In this document: positions 44,314-53,530 of the stretch, piece by piece
Numbering within the stretch: position 1 is the stretch's first letter
Layout of the letters: each line of letters opens with the position of its first letter
NCBI GenBank assembly: GCA_017412605.1
Contig: JAFPWY010000004.1
Span: forward strand, 248,001-312,000
Reading direction: 5' to 3'
Source: Fibrobacter sp.
GTDB taxonomy: Bacteria > Fibrobacterota > Fibrobacteria > Fibrobacterales > Fibrobacteraceae
DNA length: 64,000 nucleotides
Translations under genes and position numbers: made by a program
Notes under the pieces: generated by a model
Database searches by the model: none
What the model was told of the DNA's origin: nothing
The model's input: only the letters and a program-made list of their open reading frames with translations

Positions 44314-45702
44314 TTACTCCTTGAAAATCGGGGTGGCCTGGAGCAGAGCGTCAACGACCTGTTCCATCTTCATGCCGCGAGATCCCTTCACCAAAAGCAC
44401 GTCGCCTTCGGACACCGTATCAATCAGAAAATCAATCACTTCCTGGACATTCGAGAAATGGAACACGGAACGCATACCACGGCTCTTGGCGCCCTTCACA
44501 AAAAACTTCGCCATCTCGCCCACGGTCACGAGGATATCGAAATTCGCCTCAGGAACCATGGTGCCAATCTGTTCGTGCAAGTTCCGGCTTTCCTTGCCCA
44601 GTTCGAGCATGTCGCCAAGCACGGCAATGCGGCGATTCACCTTGCTCATGTTGCCAATCGTCAAGAGAGCCATCTTCGTCGAAGACGGGTTGGCATTGTA
44701 GCAGTCGGAAACGATCTTGAAGCCGTTCGCGCTCTTCACGTCCATACGCATGTTCGTGCCACGGAAAGCAGCAAGCGCAGGCGCAATATTTGATTTGGAA
44801 ATCTTGAACGCAAGCCCCACCGCAATGGCGGCAAGTGCATTGTACAAATTGTGGATGCCGGGAACGTTCAGCTGGAACTTTGTCCGGCCAATGTAAAAGC
44901 AGGCGCAGGAATTCTCGTCCCACGTGAGCTTTTCGGGCTTAATCACACCGCGACGCATTCCGAAGGTGACGACCTTGTAATTCTTGGTGCTGCGCACCTT
45001 GCAGAGGTGTTCGTCATCGGCATTCACGATGAGCGTGCCGCCCTTCTTGAGCCCATCAGCAATCGTAATCTTTTCCTTGAACACACCGTCCAAATCGCCA
45101 AGGCGTTCCAGATGGCTAGCCCCCACGTTGGTAATCACGGCAACATCGGGCTCCGTTGCAAGCGAAAGCGGACGGATTTCGTCCGGGCCGCTCGTGCCCA
45201 TCTCGATGACAGCAGCCTCGTGGCAGCGTTTGAGCTGGAACAGCGTCATCGGGACTCCGATATGGTTGTTGTAGTTGCCCTGCGTGGCGTGCGTATTGTA
45301 GCATGTCGAAAGGACGGCCTTCACCATTTCCTTGGTGGTCGTTTTGCCATTGCTGCCAGTGATGCCAACCTTCTTGACCTTGAAGCGACGCTGATAACCC
45401 TTGGCCAGCTTAAGCAAGGCCTTGGTAGTATCGTCTACAGGGGCATACATTTCGAACGCACCCTGCTCCACGGCATCCTGATTAACAATGCTCATCAATG
45501 CACCGTCCTTTTGCATTTGGTTAACAAACTGGTGGGCGTCAAAACGGACACCCTTGATTGGCCAAAAAACCACGCCCTTCGCAGGTTCTCGCGAATCCAT
45601 GCAAAGGTTCACCTTTCGCGATAGCGTACGGGCAGGAACGCCCACGGCATCCGTCTCGAGGATGTCGAGCATTTCGCGAACTGTCAAATCCAACTTCAGC
45701 AT
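44314..45702 (-). CDS. murF: UDP-MurNAc-tripeptide--D-Ala-D-Ala ligase MurF
   Basis: 462 residues. Adds D-Ala-D-Ala. ATP loop GITGSNGKTTTKEMV, metal/substrate motif VIEMGTSGPDEIRPL, NVGASHLERLGD, and DCYNANPSSTKMAL, which distinguishes MurF from MurE. Overlaps murE by 7 bases. Confidence 0.96.
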   Translation of the reverse strand: MLKLDLTVREMLDILETDAVGVPARTLSRKVNLCMDSREPAKGVVFWPIKGVRFDAHQFVNQMQKDGALMSIVNQDAVEQGAFEMYAPVDDTTKALLKLAKGYQRRFKVKKVGITGSNGKTTTKEMVKAVLSTCYNTHATQGNYNNHIGVPMTLFQLKRCHEAAVIEMGTSGPDEIRPLSLATEPDVAVITNVGASHLERLGDLDGVFKEKITIADGLKKGGTLIVNADDEHLCKVRSTKNYKVVTFGMRRGVIKPEKLTWDENSCACFYIGRTKFQLNVPGIHNLYNALAAIAVGLAFKISKSNIAPALAAFRGTNMRMDVKSANGFKIVSDCYNANPSSTKMALLTIGNMSKVNRRIAVLGDMLELGKESRNLHEQIGTMVPEANFDILVTVGEMAKFFVKGAKSRGMRSVFHFSNVQEVIDFLIDTVSEGDVLLVKGSRGMKMEQVVDALLQATPIFKE

Positions 45703-47120
45703 TTCTCCATCGCCTTCACCGCTTCTTCGCGGTCGTCAAAATGGTGTTTCGTCTTGCCGACGATTTGGTAATCTTCGTGCCCCTTGCCGGCAATCACCAG
45801 CCAGTCGCCCGGTTCAAGGGCTGCGCAAGCCTTCGCAATTGCCTCGGCGCGGTCTTCCACCACGATAAACTTGTCTGTCACCATGCCGGCGCGGACGTCG
45901 GCGATGATGGCGGAGGGGTTCTCCGTGCGCGGGTTGTCGGACGTGAGCCAAGCCCTGTCGGCCATGCGTTCGGCAATAGCCCCCATGATGGGGCGCTTTG
46001 TCCTGTCGCGGTCGCCGCCACAGCCGAAAACCGTGCTGAGGCGTCCGCGACAAAGCCCGCGGGCCGTCGCAAGGACACGCTCCAGCGCGTCCGGGGTGTG
46101 GGCATAGTCAACCACCACGTGCTTCCCGTCCTTGTTCCAGACCTTCTCGAAACGGCCCGGGACGCGCACCGTGGCAAGAGCTTCACGCATGGCACTCTCA
46201 GGCAACCCGATGGCATTCGCCCAGGAAAGCACCAGCAAGACGTTGTCCACGTTGAATTCACCGCACAGGGGCGTTTCAAATTTCTCTTTCGCAATCATCG
46301 GAAGCGTAAATTCAAGCCCGTCCTCGGTATTGACGACGTTTCCTTCAGGTTTCACAGCCGCCTTCATATTACCGAGCCGCGATACGGCAACAACCTTGCG
46401 TCCGGCAGCCTTCAACTCGTCAAAAAGCTTCTCGCCGTGTTCGTCGTCCACGTTGATTACGGCGACACCGTCGTCGGCCAGATAACGGGTAAACAAAAGC
46501 TTCTTCGCCTCAAAGTAGGCGTCCATCGTCTTGTGATAATCAAGATGGTCCTGCGTCAGGTTGCTGAAAAGCCCGCTCCTGAAGCGGATGCCCGCGACAC
46601 GGCCCTGGTGCAGCGAGTGTGAAGAGGCTTCCATCACGAGGTCGGTGCACCCCGCCTCCACCGCACGTGCGGCAAAGGCAAACAAGTCGAGCTGCCCCGG
46701 GGTCGTGAGGGACGCCGGGACGGAATCGTCACCAATCTTGTTCTTGATGGTGCCGAGCAGAGCCACCTTGTGACCGGCGGCCGTGAGCATGGCGTCCATC
46801 AGGAAGGCGCTCGTTGTCTTTCCGTTTGTACCCGTGACAGCATGCACGGCAATCTTTGCAAACGGATCCTTGTAGAAAATCTGAGCGGCTTCCAAGCGGG
46901 CCTCACGCACATCCTTCACCTGGATCCACTTCGAAGCCATCCCTTCCGGCGCAGCGGTCTCCGCAACCACGGCGACAGCGCCCTTCGCGATGGCGTCACA
47001 CGCGAACTTCTCGTAATCGGCAACCGGGAACGAGAAAAACAGGTCCCCATCCTTGACGCGGCGGGAATCGTCGCAAAGACCTCGGACAGACAAATTCTGC
47101 ATCAGCGCTTCCGAAAGCAT
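45696..47120 (-). CDS. murE: UDP-MurNAc-dipeptide--meso-DAP ligase MurE
   Basis: 474 residues. Adds the third stem-peptide residue. ATP loop VTGTNGKTTSAFL, LVMEASSHSLHQGRV and VDYAHTPDALERVL are present. The DNPR motif (TSDNPRTENP) indicates meso-diaminopimelate rather than lysine. I chose the ATG at 47120, which overlaps the ftsI stop (TGATG) and has AAAGGAG upstream, over a TTG ten codons earlier. Confidence 0.96.
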   Translation of the reverse strand: MLSEALMQNLSVRGLCDDSRRVKDGDLFFSFPVADYEKFACDAIAKGAVAVVAETAAPEGMASKWIQVKDVREARLEAAQIFYKDPFAKIAVHAVTGTNGKTTSAFLMDAMLTAAGHKVALLGTIKNKIGDDSVPASLTTPGQLDLFAFAARAVEAGCTDLVMEASSHSLHQGRVAGIRFRSGLFSNLTQDHLDYHKTMDAYFEAKKLLFTRYLADDGVAVINVDDEHGEKLFDELKAAGRKVVAVSRLGNMKAAVKPEGNVVNTEDGLEFTLPMIAKEKFETPLCGEFNVDNVLLVLSWANAIGLPESAMREALATVRVPGRFEKVWNKDGKHVVVDYAHTPDALERVLATARGLCRGRLSTVFGCGGDRDRTKRPIMGAIAERMADRAWLTSDNPRTENPSAIIADVRAGMVTDKFIVVEDRAEAIAKACAALEPGDWLVIAGKGHEDYQIVGKTKHHFDDREEAVKAMEKC

Positions 47121-49009
47121 CAGCCTTTCTCCTTTAAAGTCAACTTGCAAGTCAGTCCCTTGTGAATTTCCTCGTCGGCCTTGGGGCTCTGGGACACGAC
47201 GCGGCCCTTTCCGGAATACTCAACATTCATGCGGATATTGCTCATAATCTCGAGAGCTTCCTTCAGCGAAAGCCCGTCAAGATTCGGCATCTTCGTCGCA
47301 GAAACTTCGCCTAACATAAGAGCCATCTTGCCATCGCGATCCATATCGCTACGCTGCGACACCACGCGATTTCCATTGCCACGGAAGGCAACCGTACAAC
47401 CCTTCTTGCGGGCAAGTTCCTTCGCATCGCGGGCAGAAAGCCCGACAAAATCCACATCGCAACGGTGGTCAAGTCTCACATGCTGCAAGTTATGCGAAGC
47501 AGGAGATAGTTCCGGATGGTAGTAAACGGCTTCCATGATGCGGCGGAAAATCGGGCCCGCCGTAAGGCCACCCACATGCATTCCCTGCGGATCGTCCACC
47601 AAGACCAGGCAAACGTAGCGGGAATCCTCGACCGGGGCAAGCCCGATGAACGAGGCCACCTGCGAATTGCGGTCGTAACGTCCCGTCTCCTGGTTGAACT
47701 TTTCGGCCGTACCCGTCTTGCCACCGAACAGCACGTCCGGCAACTTCTTGCTCGCGACACGCTTCGCGGTACCACTATTCACGACATTGTTCAGCATCTT
47801 GCGAATCTTGGCCGCCGTCTTCTCCGATATCACCCGGCGCACTTCGACAGGTTCCTTCTTCTCGACCAAGTTGCCGTTGGCATCGCGCCATTCCTTCACA
47901 ATCATCGGTTCCATGAGCTTGCCGCCATTGGCCACCGCGGCATACGCCATCACCATCTGGATAGGCGTCACGGAAACTGCATGGCCAAAGCCCATCGTCT
48001 TGAGCGTACGGTCGTCACGCGTGAGTTCATAGGGTTGCAGCAACTTACCGGATTCCTCGCCTTCGAAGTCCTCGGAAGTACGCATCCCGAAACCAAAATT
48101 GCGCGCCATTCTATATAGGCGTTCCGCCCCCACCTCGGAGGCAATCTTCGCGAACACAATGTTGGAGGACTGGACCATCGCCTCGCCCATGTTCATGTCG
48201 CCGTACACGTGCGTATCGCAAATCTGCTCGGAACGAACATTCCAACGCCAGCAGCGGCCCTCGTCCTTGTAGATCTTGGCCGTGTCGACCACGCCGTTCT
48301 CAAGAGCGGCCGCAGCGGTAATCACCTTGAACGTGGAGCCCGGTTCGTAGGACATGCTCACGATATCGTTCTTGGACATGCGCCCGACACCCTGCGTCTT
48401 GGAGTTCGGATCGAACGTCGGGTAACTCGCCATGGCAAGGATTTCCCCGGTAAACGGATCGACCACCACAGCGCTCGCGCTCTTCGCACTAAATTCCGCC
48501 ACGCCGTCCTTCAAAGCCTTCTCGACAATCTCCTGCATGTTGCGGTCAATCGTCAACACCAAATTCTTGCCCGGTTCGGCATCGGCCACCTTCTCGGAGC
48601 GGCCATAAATTTCACGCTGGTGGGCATCCTTCACGCTCAGGCGGAAACCGCCGTTGCCACGCAAGCGGGAATCGAAGCGGCGTTCCATGCCCATGCTGCC
48701 CGTACCATTGTAGCCCACCTTGCCCACAATCTGTGCGGCCAGCTTGCCCTGCAAGAAGATGCGGCTGTAATCCAGATTCCTGTTCGCCGTATCGCGGTAG
48801 TTGTCGGCAAAGACGATACCGTTACGGTCCATGATGCGACCGCGATCGGCATACACGTTCTTCGTGTCCATCACCATGCTCTTCGTCTTTGCCTTGTACA
48901 CATCCTGGTTCAGCACCTGGATATTGAAGGTCTGCCAGAGGAGAACGCCGACACAGCCGAGCGTAATAAACTTGATGATTCCGAGCGGTTCTATATAGAA
49001 GTTGTTCAC
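47120..49009 (-). CDS. ftsI: Division transpeptidase FtsI (class B PBP) with PASTA domains
   Basis: 629 residues. N-terminal membrane helix (about 11-28), class B dimerisation region, and transpeptidase motifs at S225 (PGSTFK), SSN 281-283 and KTGT 431-434. The C-terminal about 100 residues form two PASTA repeats (VDFVGLSARDAKELARKKG and MPNLDGLSLKEALEIMSNI), a feature of SpoVD/PBP2x-like proteins rather than of E. coli FtsI. Cross-links septal peptidoglycan with FtsW. Overlaps ftsL by 4 bases. Confidence 0.96.
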   Translation of the reverse strand: MNNFYIEPLGIIKFITLGCVGVLLWQTFNIQVLNQDVYKAKTKSMVMDTKNVYADRGRIMDRNGIVFADNYRDTANRNLDYSRIFLQGKLAAQIVGKVGYNGTGSMGMERRFDSRLRGNGGFRLSVKDAHQREIYGRSEKVADAEPGKNLVLTIDRNMQEIVEKALKDGVAEFSAKSASAVVVDPFTGEILAMASYPTFDPNSKTQGVGRMSKNDIVSMSYEPGSTFKVITAAAALENGVVDTAKIYKDEGRCWRWNVRSEQICDTHVYGDMNMGEAMVQSSNIVFAKIASEVGAERLYRMARNFGFGMRTSEDFEGEESGKLLQPYELTRDDRTLKTMGFGHAVSVTPIQMVMAYAAVANGGKLMEPMIVKEWRDANGNLVEKKEPVEVRRVISEKTAAKIRKMLNNVVNSGTAKRVASKKLPDVLFGGKTGTAEKFNQETGRYDRNSQVASFIGLAPVEDSRYVCLVLVDDPQGMHVGGLTAGPIFRRIMEAVYYHPELSPASHNLQHVRLDHRCDVDFVGLSARDAKELARKKGCTVAFRGNGNRVVSQRSDMDRDGKMALMLGEVSATKMPNLDGLSLKEALEIMSNIRMNVEYSGKGRVVSQSPKADEEIHKGLTCKLTLKEKG

Positions 49010-49320
49010 TGAACCCCTCCTATCGGCATCACTTTTTGCGGCAGGCCGTTCAGGCCCAAGCCAACGGAATCGGCAAACTTCGAAAGATTTTCAAGCGAAG
49101 AAAGCTGGTTGATGCGTAGCTCCAGGGCCAGCGCATCGTGCTTGAGGAAAGCGATTTCCACCTGGAGACCATGAGCCGTCTCGTAGAGACCATTCAGGCG
49201 GTTCTGCATATAGAGCGGGAGCATGCAGAGCAGCGCAAGCACAATAACGGCCCCGGCCACGATCAGCGTGACCGAGCGATTGGAAGCCCCGATGGCCTTT
49301 ATCTTGTCCGTCTTGCTCAT
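49006..49320 (-). CDS. ftsL: FtsL-like division protein
   Basis: 104 residues: short basic N-terminus, one membrane helix (LIVAGAVIVLALLCMLPLYM), then a coiled-coil-like periplasmic part (NRLNGLYETAHGLQVEIAFLKHDALALELRINQLS) and LENLSKFADSVGLGL. The call rests on this layout and on the position between rsmH and ftsI; FtsL sequences are poorly conserved. Confidence 0.85.
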   Translation of the reverse strand: MSKTDKIKAIGASNRSVTLIVAGAVIVLALLCMLPLYMQNRLNGLYETAHGLQVEIAFLKHDALALELRINQLSSLENLSKFADSVGLGLNGLPQKVMPIGGVQ

Positions 49321-50333
49321 ACCCGTTCGTAAATCCTGAGTTTCGCAGAGCGAGCCCTGCTGTTAACTGCAATTTCCTTGTCCGTCGGCAGAATCGGCTT
49401 GCGATTCACCTTTTTCAAGCGTTGGTGATTGCCTCCGCACATGCACACGGGCATGTGTTCGGGGCATATGCATGCCCTTTCGAACTCCGCGGTGGTCTCC
49501 TTGACACACCGATCTTCTACGGAGTGGTAGCTCATCACCACCAGGCGTCCACCCACCTTGAGGCAGTCCACCGCGGCGCGGAGGCTGTCCTCGATTTCCT
49601 TGAGTTCCCCGTTGACTTCCATGCGGATTGCCTGGAACACGCGGGCCAAAAGCCCGTTCACTTCGCGGCGTTTGTCAGGGAATACGGACTCCACCACGGT
49701 CTTCATGTCGGAAGGCAGAATCTCGCGGCCTTCGCCAGACACGGCGGCAACCATTTCGACAATGCGTGTCGCCAATTTGAAAGCGCGGTCCATGTCCGCA
49801 TTCTTGCGGAGAGCTGCGGCAATCGAATCCGCATCGGCCGTCCTGAGCCATTCCTGCGCCGAGACACCCTCGCGGCGATCCATGCGCAAGTCGAGCGGAT
49901 TGTCGCCCACGAAAGTGAACCCCCGTTCAGAGGCATCCACCTGATGGCTGCTGATGCCCAAATCGTAAAGGATTCCGTCCAAAGTACCGGGAGCAATTTC
50001 GTTCTTCAGTTCACCGAAGCGTACCGGGTGAACAATAAACTTGGGTTTCACGCCGGCGAGACGCTTGGTCGCAAAGGCGACCGCCTCTTCGTCACGGTCA
50101 AAAGCGTGGAGCGTACCCTGTTCGTTCAGGCGAGTCGCAATCGCATAGGAGTGTCCGCCACCGCCCAGCGTGCAATCGGCATAAGTCCCGTCCGCCTTGA
50201 TATTAAGGCCATCCAAGCATTCCGCAAGCATCACCGGATCGTGATAGAACACGCCATCCGTCACCCCGGCAATCGCTGCCTGGGAAAATTCTTTTGTACG
50301 CAATACCTGCTGGGATAAACTACTTTGCGGCAC
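49317..50333 (-). CDS. rsmH: 16S rRNA m4C1402 methyltransferase RsmH (MraW)
   Basis: 338 residues. SAM-binding motif YADCTLGGGGHSYAI, then FDRDEEAVAFA, GILYDLGISSHQVD, ERGFTFVGDNPLDLRMD, and VMSYHSVEDRCVKE. Overlaps mraZ by 14 bases and ftsL by 4 (ATGA). Confidence 0.97.
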   Translation of the reverse strand: MPQSSLSQQVLRTKEFSQAAIAGVTDGVFYHDPVMLAECLDGLNIKADGTYADCTLGGGGHSYAIATRLNEQGTLHAFDRDEEAVAFATKRLAGVKPKFIVHPVRFGELKNEIAPGTLDGILYDLGISSHQVDASERGFTFVGDNPLDLRMDRREGVSAQEWLRTADADSIAAALRKNADMDRAFKLATRIVEMVAAVSGEGREILPSDMKTVVESVFPDKRREVNGLLARVFQAIRMEVNGELKEIEDSLRAAVDCLKVGGRLVVMSYHSVEDRCVKETTAEFERACICPEHMPVCMCGGNHQRLKKVNRKPILPTDKEIAVNSRARSAKLRIYERV

Positions 50334-50796
50334 TCGGACCCTCCGTCAAACCTTCTCCATAGAACGCAGCATCGAACGCAGAAACAGATTCGTTTGTCTG
50401 TAATCCATATTCAGCATTGAAGCGTTCCGGGTTCCATAGTTCAAGAGTCTTACCGCTAGCCTGCACATAAAGGACTTCGCCCTTAAGGCCTGCGTACTCC
50501 AGCAAAATCTTTGGGAGTAAAATGCGATTCTGGCCATCGAGCTCCACGAATGCGGGGCAGAGGCCTCTCCGAACTAGGTCGGCTTGACGGCGGTCGGACC
50601 GGCAGTCCAGGTCCGCCATGAACTTTTCGTACTCGGGCAAGGTAAACAACCGGAGGGTACGGTCCGGGCCACGCGTGACCACGAATTCGCTCCCTTCGGC
50701 AGCCGTGAGCTGACGACGGAATTCCCTAGGGAAGGAGGACCTCCCCTTTCCATCGATAGCCGTCTGGGCTTGACCTATGAAAGACGTAAAGTTCAT
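50320..50796 (-). CDS. mraZ: Transcriptional regulator MraZ
   Basis: 158 residues with two AbrB-like repeats (AIDGKGRSSFPREFRRQL and ELDGQNRILLPKILLEYAG). Represses the dcw operon in other bacteria by binding TGGG repeats upstream. I chose the ATG at 50796 (MNFTSFIGQ). A longer frame to 50859 would run through the promoter. Confidence 0.94.
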   Translation of the reverse strand: MNFTSFIGQAQTAIDGKGRSSFPREFRRQLTAAEGSEFVVTRGPDRTLRLFTLPEYEKFMADLDCRSDRRQADLVRRGLCPAFVELDGQNRILLPKILLEYAGLKGEVLYVQASGKTLELWNPERFNAEYGLQTNESVSAFDAAFYGEGLTEGPSAAK

Positions 50797-50830
50797 ACTA
50801 GTTTGACACATTTTACCACAACACGTGATA

Positions 50831-50859
50831 AATATACCACTTTCTCCCACCCTCGGCAA
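50831..50859 (-). promoter_or_regulatory. dcw operon promoter with MraZ-type boxes
   Basis: -35 TTGCCG (50854-50859), a 17-base spacer, and -10 TATATT (50831-50836). Inside the promoter TGGG (50846-50849) and TGGT (50836-50839) are exactly 10 bases apart, the spacing of MraZ boxes, so autoregulation is likely. Confidence 0.75.
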
Positions 50860-50960
50860 CGGAACCGGAGCAAATTCTTATAAAAAGCATACCTGCACCT
50901 GAAGTCCTGGGAAAATAACATGCTCTTTTGAGCATTACAACAATTTTTGCTTTTAAAACA

Positions 50961-50984
50961 AAAAATGCCCCCGGAGGGGAGCAT
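50961..50984 (-). terminator. Leftward terminator-like hairpin before the dcw promoter
   Basis: On the minus strand ATGCTCCCC-TCC-GGGGGCAT followed by TTTTTTG (one unpaired base in the stem). It would stop leftward transcription before the dcw promoter. On the plus strand it lies in the 5' untranslated region of the HIT gene. Confidence 0.55.
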
Positions 50985-51030
50985 CGCTTGCGAAAAGCAA
51001 AATCATAAATTTTCTACTATTATATATACT

Positions 51031-51387
51031 ATGAGTGAAAACTGTCTTTTCTGCAAAATCATCAAGGGAGAAATCCCTTCCAAGAAAATCTACGAAGACG
51101 ATGACGTGTTCGCCTTCTACGATATCGCCCCCCAGGCTCCGGTGCACTTCCTCGTGGTGCCCAAGCGCCACATTTCCACCATCATGGACATGAAGCCCGA
51201 AGACTGCGAGCTCGTGGGCAAGATGCTCTACCGCGCCCAGATTATCGCGAAGGAGCTCGGCCTCGAAGAGAGCGGTGCGCGTTTCGTGTTCAACTGCAAG
51301 GCCGACGCCGGACAGACCGTGTTCCACATCCACCTGCACGTCGTGGGCGGACAAGTCATGGGCTGGCCCCCGTTCCCAGCGAAATAG
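51031..51387 (+). CDS. HIT-family nucleotide-binding protein (HINT-like)
   Basis: 118 residues. Zinc-type N-terminus CLFCKIIKGEIP, then YEDDDVFAFYDIAPQAPVHFLVVPKRH, and the catalytic triad HIHLHVVGG. Members hydrolyse purine nucleoside phosphoramidates or AMP-linked substrates. I chose the ATG at 51031 because conservation begins there; no clear ribosome-binding site is seen. Confidence 0.93.
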   Translation: MSENCLFCKIIKGEIPSKKIYEDDDVFAFYDIAPQAPVHFLVVPKRHISTIMDMKPEDCELVGKMLYRAQIIAKELGLEESGARFVFNCKADAGQTVFHIHLHVVGGQVMGWPPFPAK

Positions 51388-51526
51388 ACGAAAGAACGGG
51401 CCTTCGGCCCTATAGACGAAAGACGATAGATATACCTGTCCAAAATTCTTCATAAAATTGCTTGGTATATCAACAAATACAATTCTTTCGTCTATCGTCT
51501 ACCAGCGAAGCGATCTTTCGTCTATG
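51386..51526. repeat. Intergenic island of permuted AGACGAAAG / AGACGATAG words
   Basis: Between the HIT gene and recO the words TAGACGAAAGA and AGACGATAG appear at 51386 and 51412-51430 in direct orientation and at about 51484-51500 and 51514-51524 in inverted orientation, joined by a GCGAAGCG linker. Inverted arms could form a long hairpin. The last copy runs into the recO start. Confidence 0.65.
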
Positions 51527-52321
51527 ATCAAGTCCCGCGCCATAGTCCTGCACCGCTACGCCTACAGCGATTCGAGCTGGATCGTAAAGGCCCTCACGGA
51601 AGAAGTCGGCATCGTCTCCTTCATCGTGAAGGGCGGTAAGCGCAAGGAATCCCCCTTCAAGGGCGCGCTCGACCCGCTCGCCCTGAGCGAGGTCGTTTTC
51701 CGGCAGAATCCGAATACCGAACTGCAGTTCATCAAGGAAGCAACGCTTATCGAATGGCGAAAAAGCCTACGCGAAGACCTGCTCGCCCTTGCGAAAGCGC
51801 AAGTCATGGCAGAAATCCTCTTGCGTTACGCTCCGCAGGGTGTACCGCTGCAAGCGGAGTTCCAGTTGCTGGAGCAAGCGACAGCTACACTCGACCAGAC
51901 GGGAACAGGCTCGCTCCACGAACCCCAGGGCAGCTACGACTCATCCACAGACTTACCGCAGGCGCAAATCCCGAAAGCGAACATTTTCGCCCGCTGGCTG
52001 CTCGACACCTGCGACGCATGGGGCTACTCCCTCGACCTTACCACATGCAGCCGCTGCGGAAAGATTCTCAACGCACCCCCGGCAGACTTCATTCCCGAAA
52101 CAGGCGCCATCATCTGCAAGGATTGTTTGGGGGTCGGAACCCCGCACATGCGCGAAGACACCTCGTTTGGAATATGGAACTTGTTGACCAACAACGAGAT
52201 AACACATCCACAGTATGTCGAGAACGCACTTCTCTCCTACCTGCGCAAGCATATCGGATTCCTCAAGGAAATCAAGTCCCTCCAGTTCCTGAACGAAACC
52301 CGCAAACTCTTCAGTAACTAA
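51524..52321 (+). CDS. recO: DNA repair protein RecO
   Basis: 265 residues. N-terminal OB fold (MIKSRAIVLHRYAYSDSSWIVKALTEEVGIVSFIVKGGKR), a helical part and the four-cysteine zinc site (CSRCGKIL and CKDCLG). Works with RecR in loading RecA. I chose the ATG at 51524 because the OB fold starts there; the upstream frame is repeat sequence. The region around residues 125-160 is a poorly conserved linker. Confidence 0.93.
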   Translation: MIKSRAIVLHRYAYSDSSWIVKALTEEVGIVSFIVKGGKRKESPFKGALDPLALSEVVFRQNPNTELQFIKEATLIEWRKSLREDLLALAKAQVMAEILLRYAPQGVPLQAEFQLLEQATATLDQTGTGSLHEPQGSYDSSTDLPQAQIPKANIFARWLLDTCDAWGYSLDLTTCSRCGKILNAPPADFIPETGAIICKDCLGVGTPHMREDTSFGIWNLLTNNEITHPQYVENALLSYLRKHIGFLKEIKSLQFLNETRKLFSN

Positions 52322-52503
52322 TATATATAGTAAGGCACTATAGCATTCAGCATTTCCTAGACATTCGACATTTCAGCATTCCCTAAGCAACCGCGAGAAA
52401 ACTTTCAAGTCACAAAGATATTCTCTAAGCGTCGTGAGAATGGAGCGTCGGCCCCTCCCGCATTTTTTTTACTATTTTTGTAAAACAAAAAAAGAAGGTT
52501 CTC
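52322..52503. repeat. Intergenic region with GCATT/GACATT word repeats
   Basis: Short words recur: GCATTCAGCATTTCC, GACATTCGACATTTC, AGCATTCCC. No gene. AGAAGGTTCTC before the panB ATG at 52504 is its likely ribosome-binding region. Confidence 0.45.
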
Positions 52504-53250
52504 ATGTTAACTCCAGAAAATCTCAAGGCAAAAAAGTCTCAGGGTGAAAAAATCGCGATGGTCACCGCCTACGACTTTGCCTTCGCCCAGATGGCGGAAG
52601 CAGCCGGAGTGGACCAGATTCTCGTAGGCGACAGTCTCGCCAACACCATGCTCGGCTACAAGAGCACGCGCGAGATCGGCATGAACGAAATGCTCATCTT
52701 CGTCGCGGCAGTCTGCCGTGGCGCCCCCAACACACACGTCGTCGCCGACATGCCCTACCTGAGTGACAAGGATCCGCAAACCGCGTACGATAACGCCATG
52801 CGCTTCATGGACTTAGGCGCAGCAAGTATCAAGCTCGAAGGCACTCCCGAAGGCGTCATCGAATTTTTACGCAGCAAGGACATTCCCGTATGCGCGCACC
52901 TCGGGCTTCTCCCGCAGACCGCAGAGAACTTCAAGCAGAAAGGCAAGACAGAAGAAGAAGCGCGCGCCATCGAAGAGGCTGCAAAGTTCGTCGACAGTCT
53001 CGGTTGCTTCGAAACTGTACTCGAGCACATCCCCGAAGAACTCGGAAAGAAGATCACCAACGAAGTGAAAAGTGTAACTATTGGTATCGGCGGCGGAAAG
53101 TTTACGGACGGTCAAGTGCTCGTTATGCACGATGCACTCGGCATGCACCAGCGCAAACTCCCTCCGTTCGCCACGAAGTTCGTGGACATGTTTGCGCTCG
53201 GAACAGATGGTTTCAAGAAATATGTCGACAGCGTCAAAGTCAAGCCGTAG
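52504..53250 (+). CDS. panB: 3-methyl-2-oxobutanoate hydroxymethyltransferase PanB
   Basis: 248 residues, slightly shorter than the usual 264. First step of pantothenate synthesis. Motifs: MVTAYDFAFAQMAEAAGVDQILVGDSLANTMLGY, VVADMPYLSD, AASIKLEG, VCAHLGLLPQ, and VTIGIGGGKFTDGQVLVMHDALG. Single gene; panC is not in the window. Confidence 0.95.
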   Translation: MLTPENLKAKKSQGEKIAMVTAYDFAFAQMAEAAGVDQILVGDSLANTMLGYKSTREIGMNEMLIFVAAVCRGAPNTHVVADMPYLSDKDPQTAYDNAMRFMDLGAASIKLEGTPEGVIEFLRSKDIPVCAHLGLLPQTAENFKQKGKTEEEARAIEEAAKFVDSLGCFETVLEHIPEELGKKITNEVKSVTIGIGGGKFTDGQVLVMHDALGMHQRKLPPFATKFVDMFALGTDGFKKYVDSVKVKP

Positions 53251-53310
53251 GCGGTTTCCAGACGATTGCACTTCGCATTCAATTCTTTGAGCATCATTGA
53301 GTTACATTCA

Positions 53311-53340
53311 ACCATCGGCATTTATGTCGATGGTTTTTTC
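53311..53340 (+). terminator. Terminator after panB
   Basis: ACCATCG/CGATGGT with inner pairs and TTTTTTC. The stretch from here to 53530 is very AT-rich, with no gene, and should hold the promoter of the H1-like gene. Confidence 0.85.
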
Positions 53341-53530
53341 TTCATCAAAATTTAGAACAAACTAGAAAATTATGCGATTCGGAGGAAAATTTTTTCGAAT
53401 GGCAAAAAATGTCTTGTCAATACCCTTATGAAAAAAAAATGAAAAAAATTTAAAAAAATGTTGATTATTTGTGAAAATAAAGTTATTTTATAGTCATCAA
53501 ACAACAAACCCTCAAAAAAAGGAAGATAAA

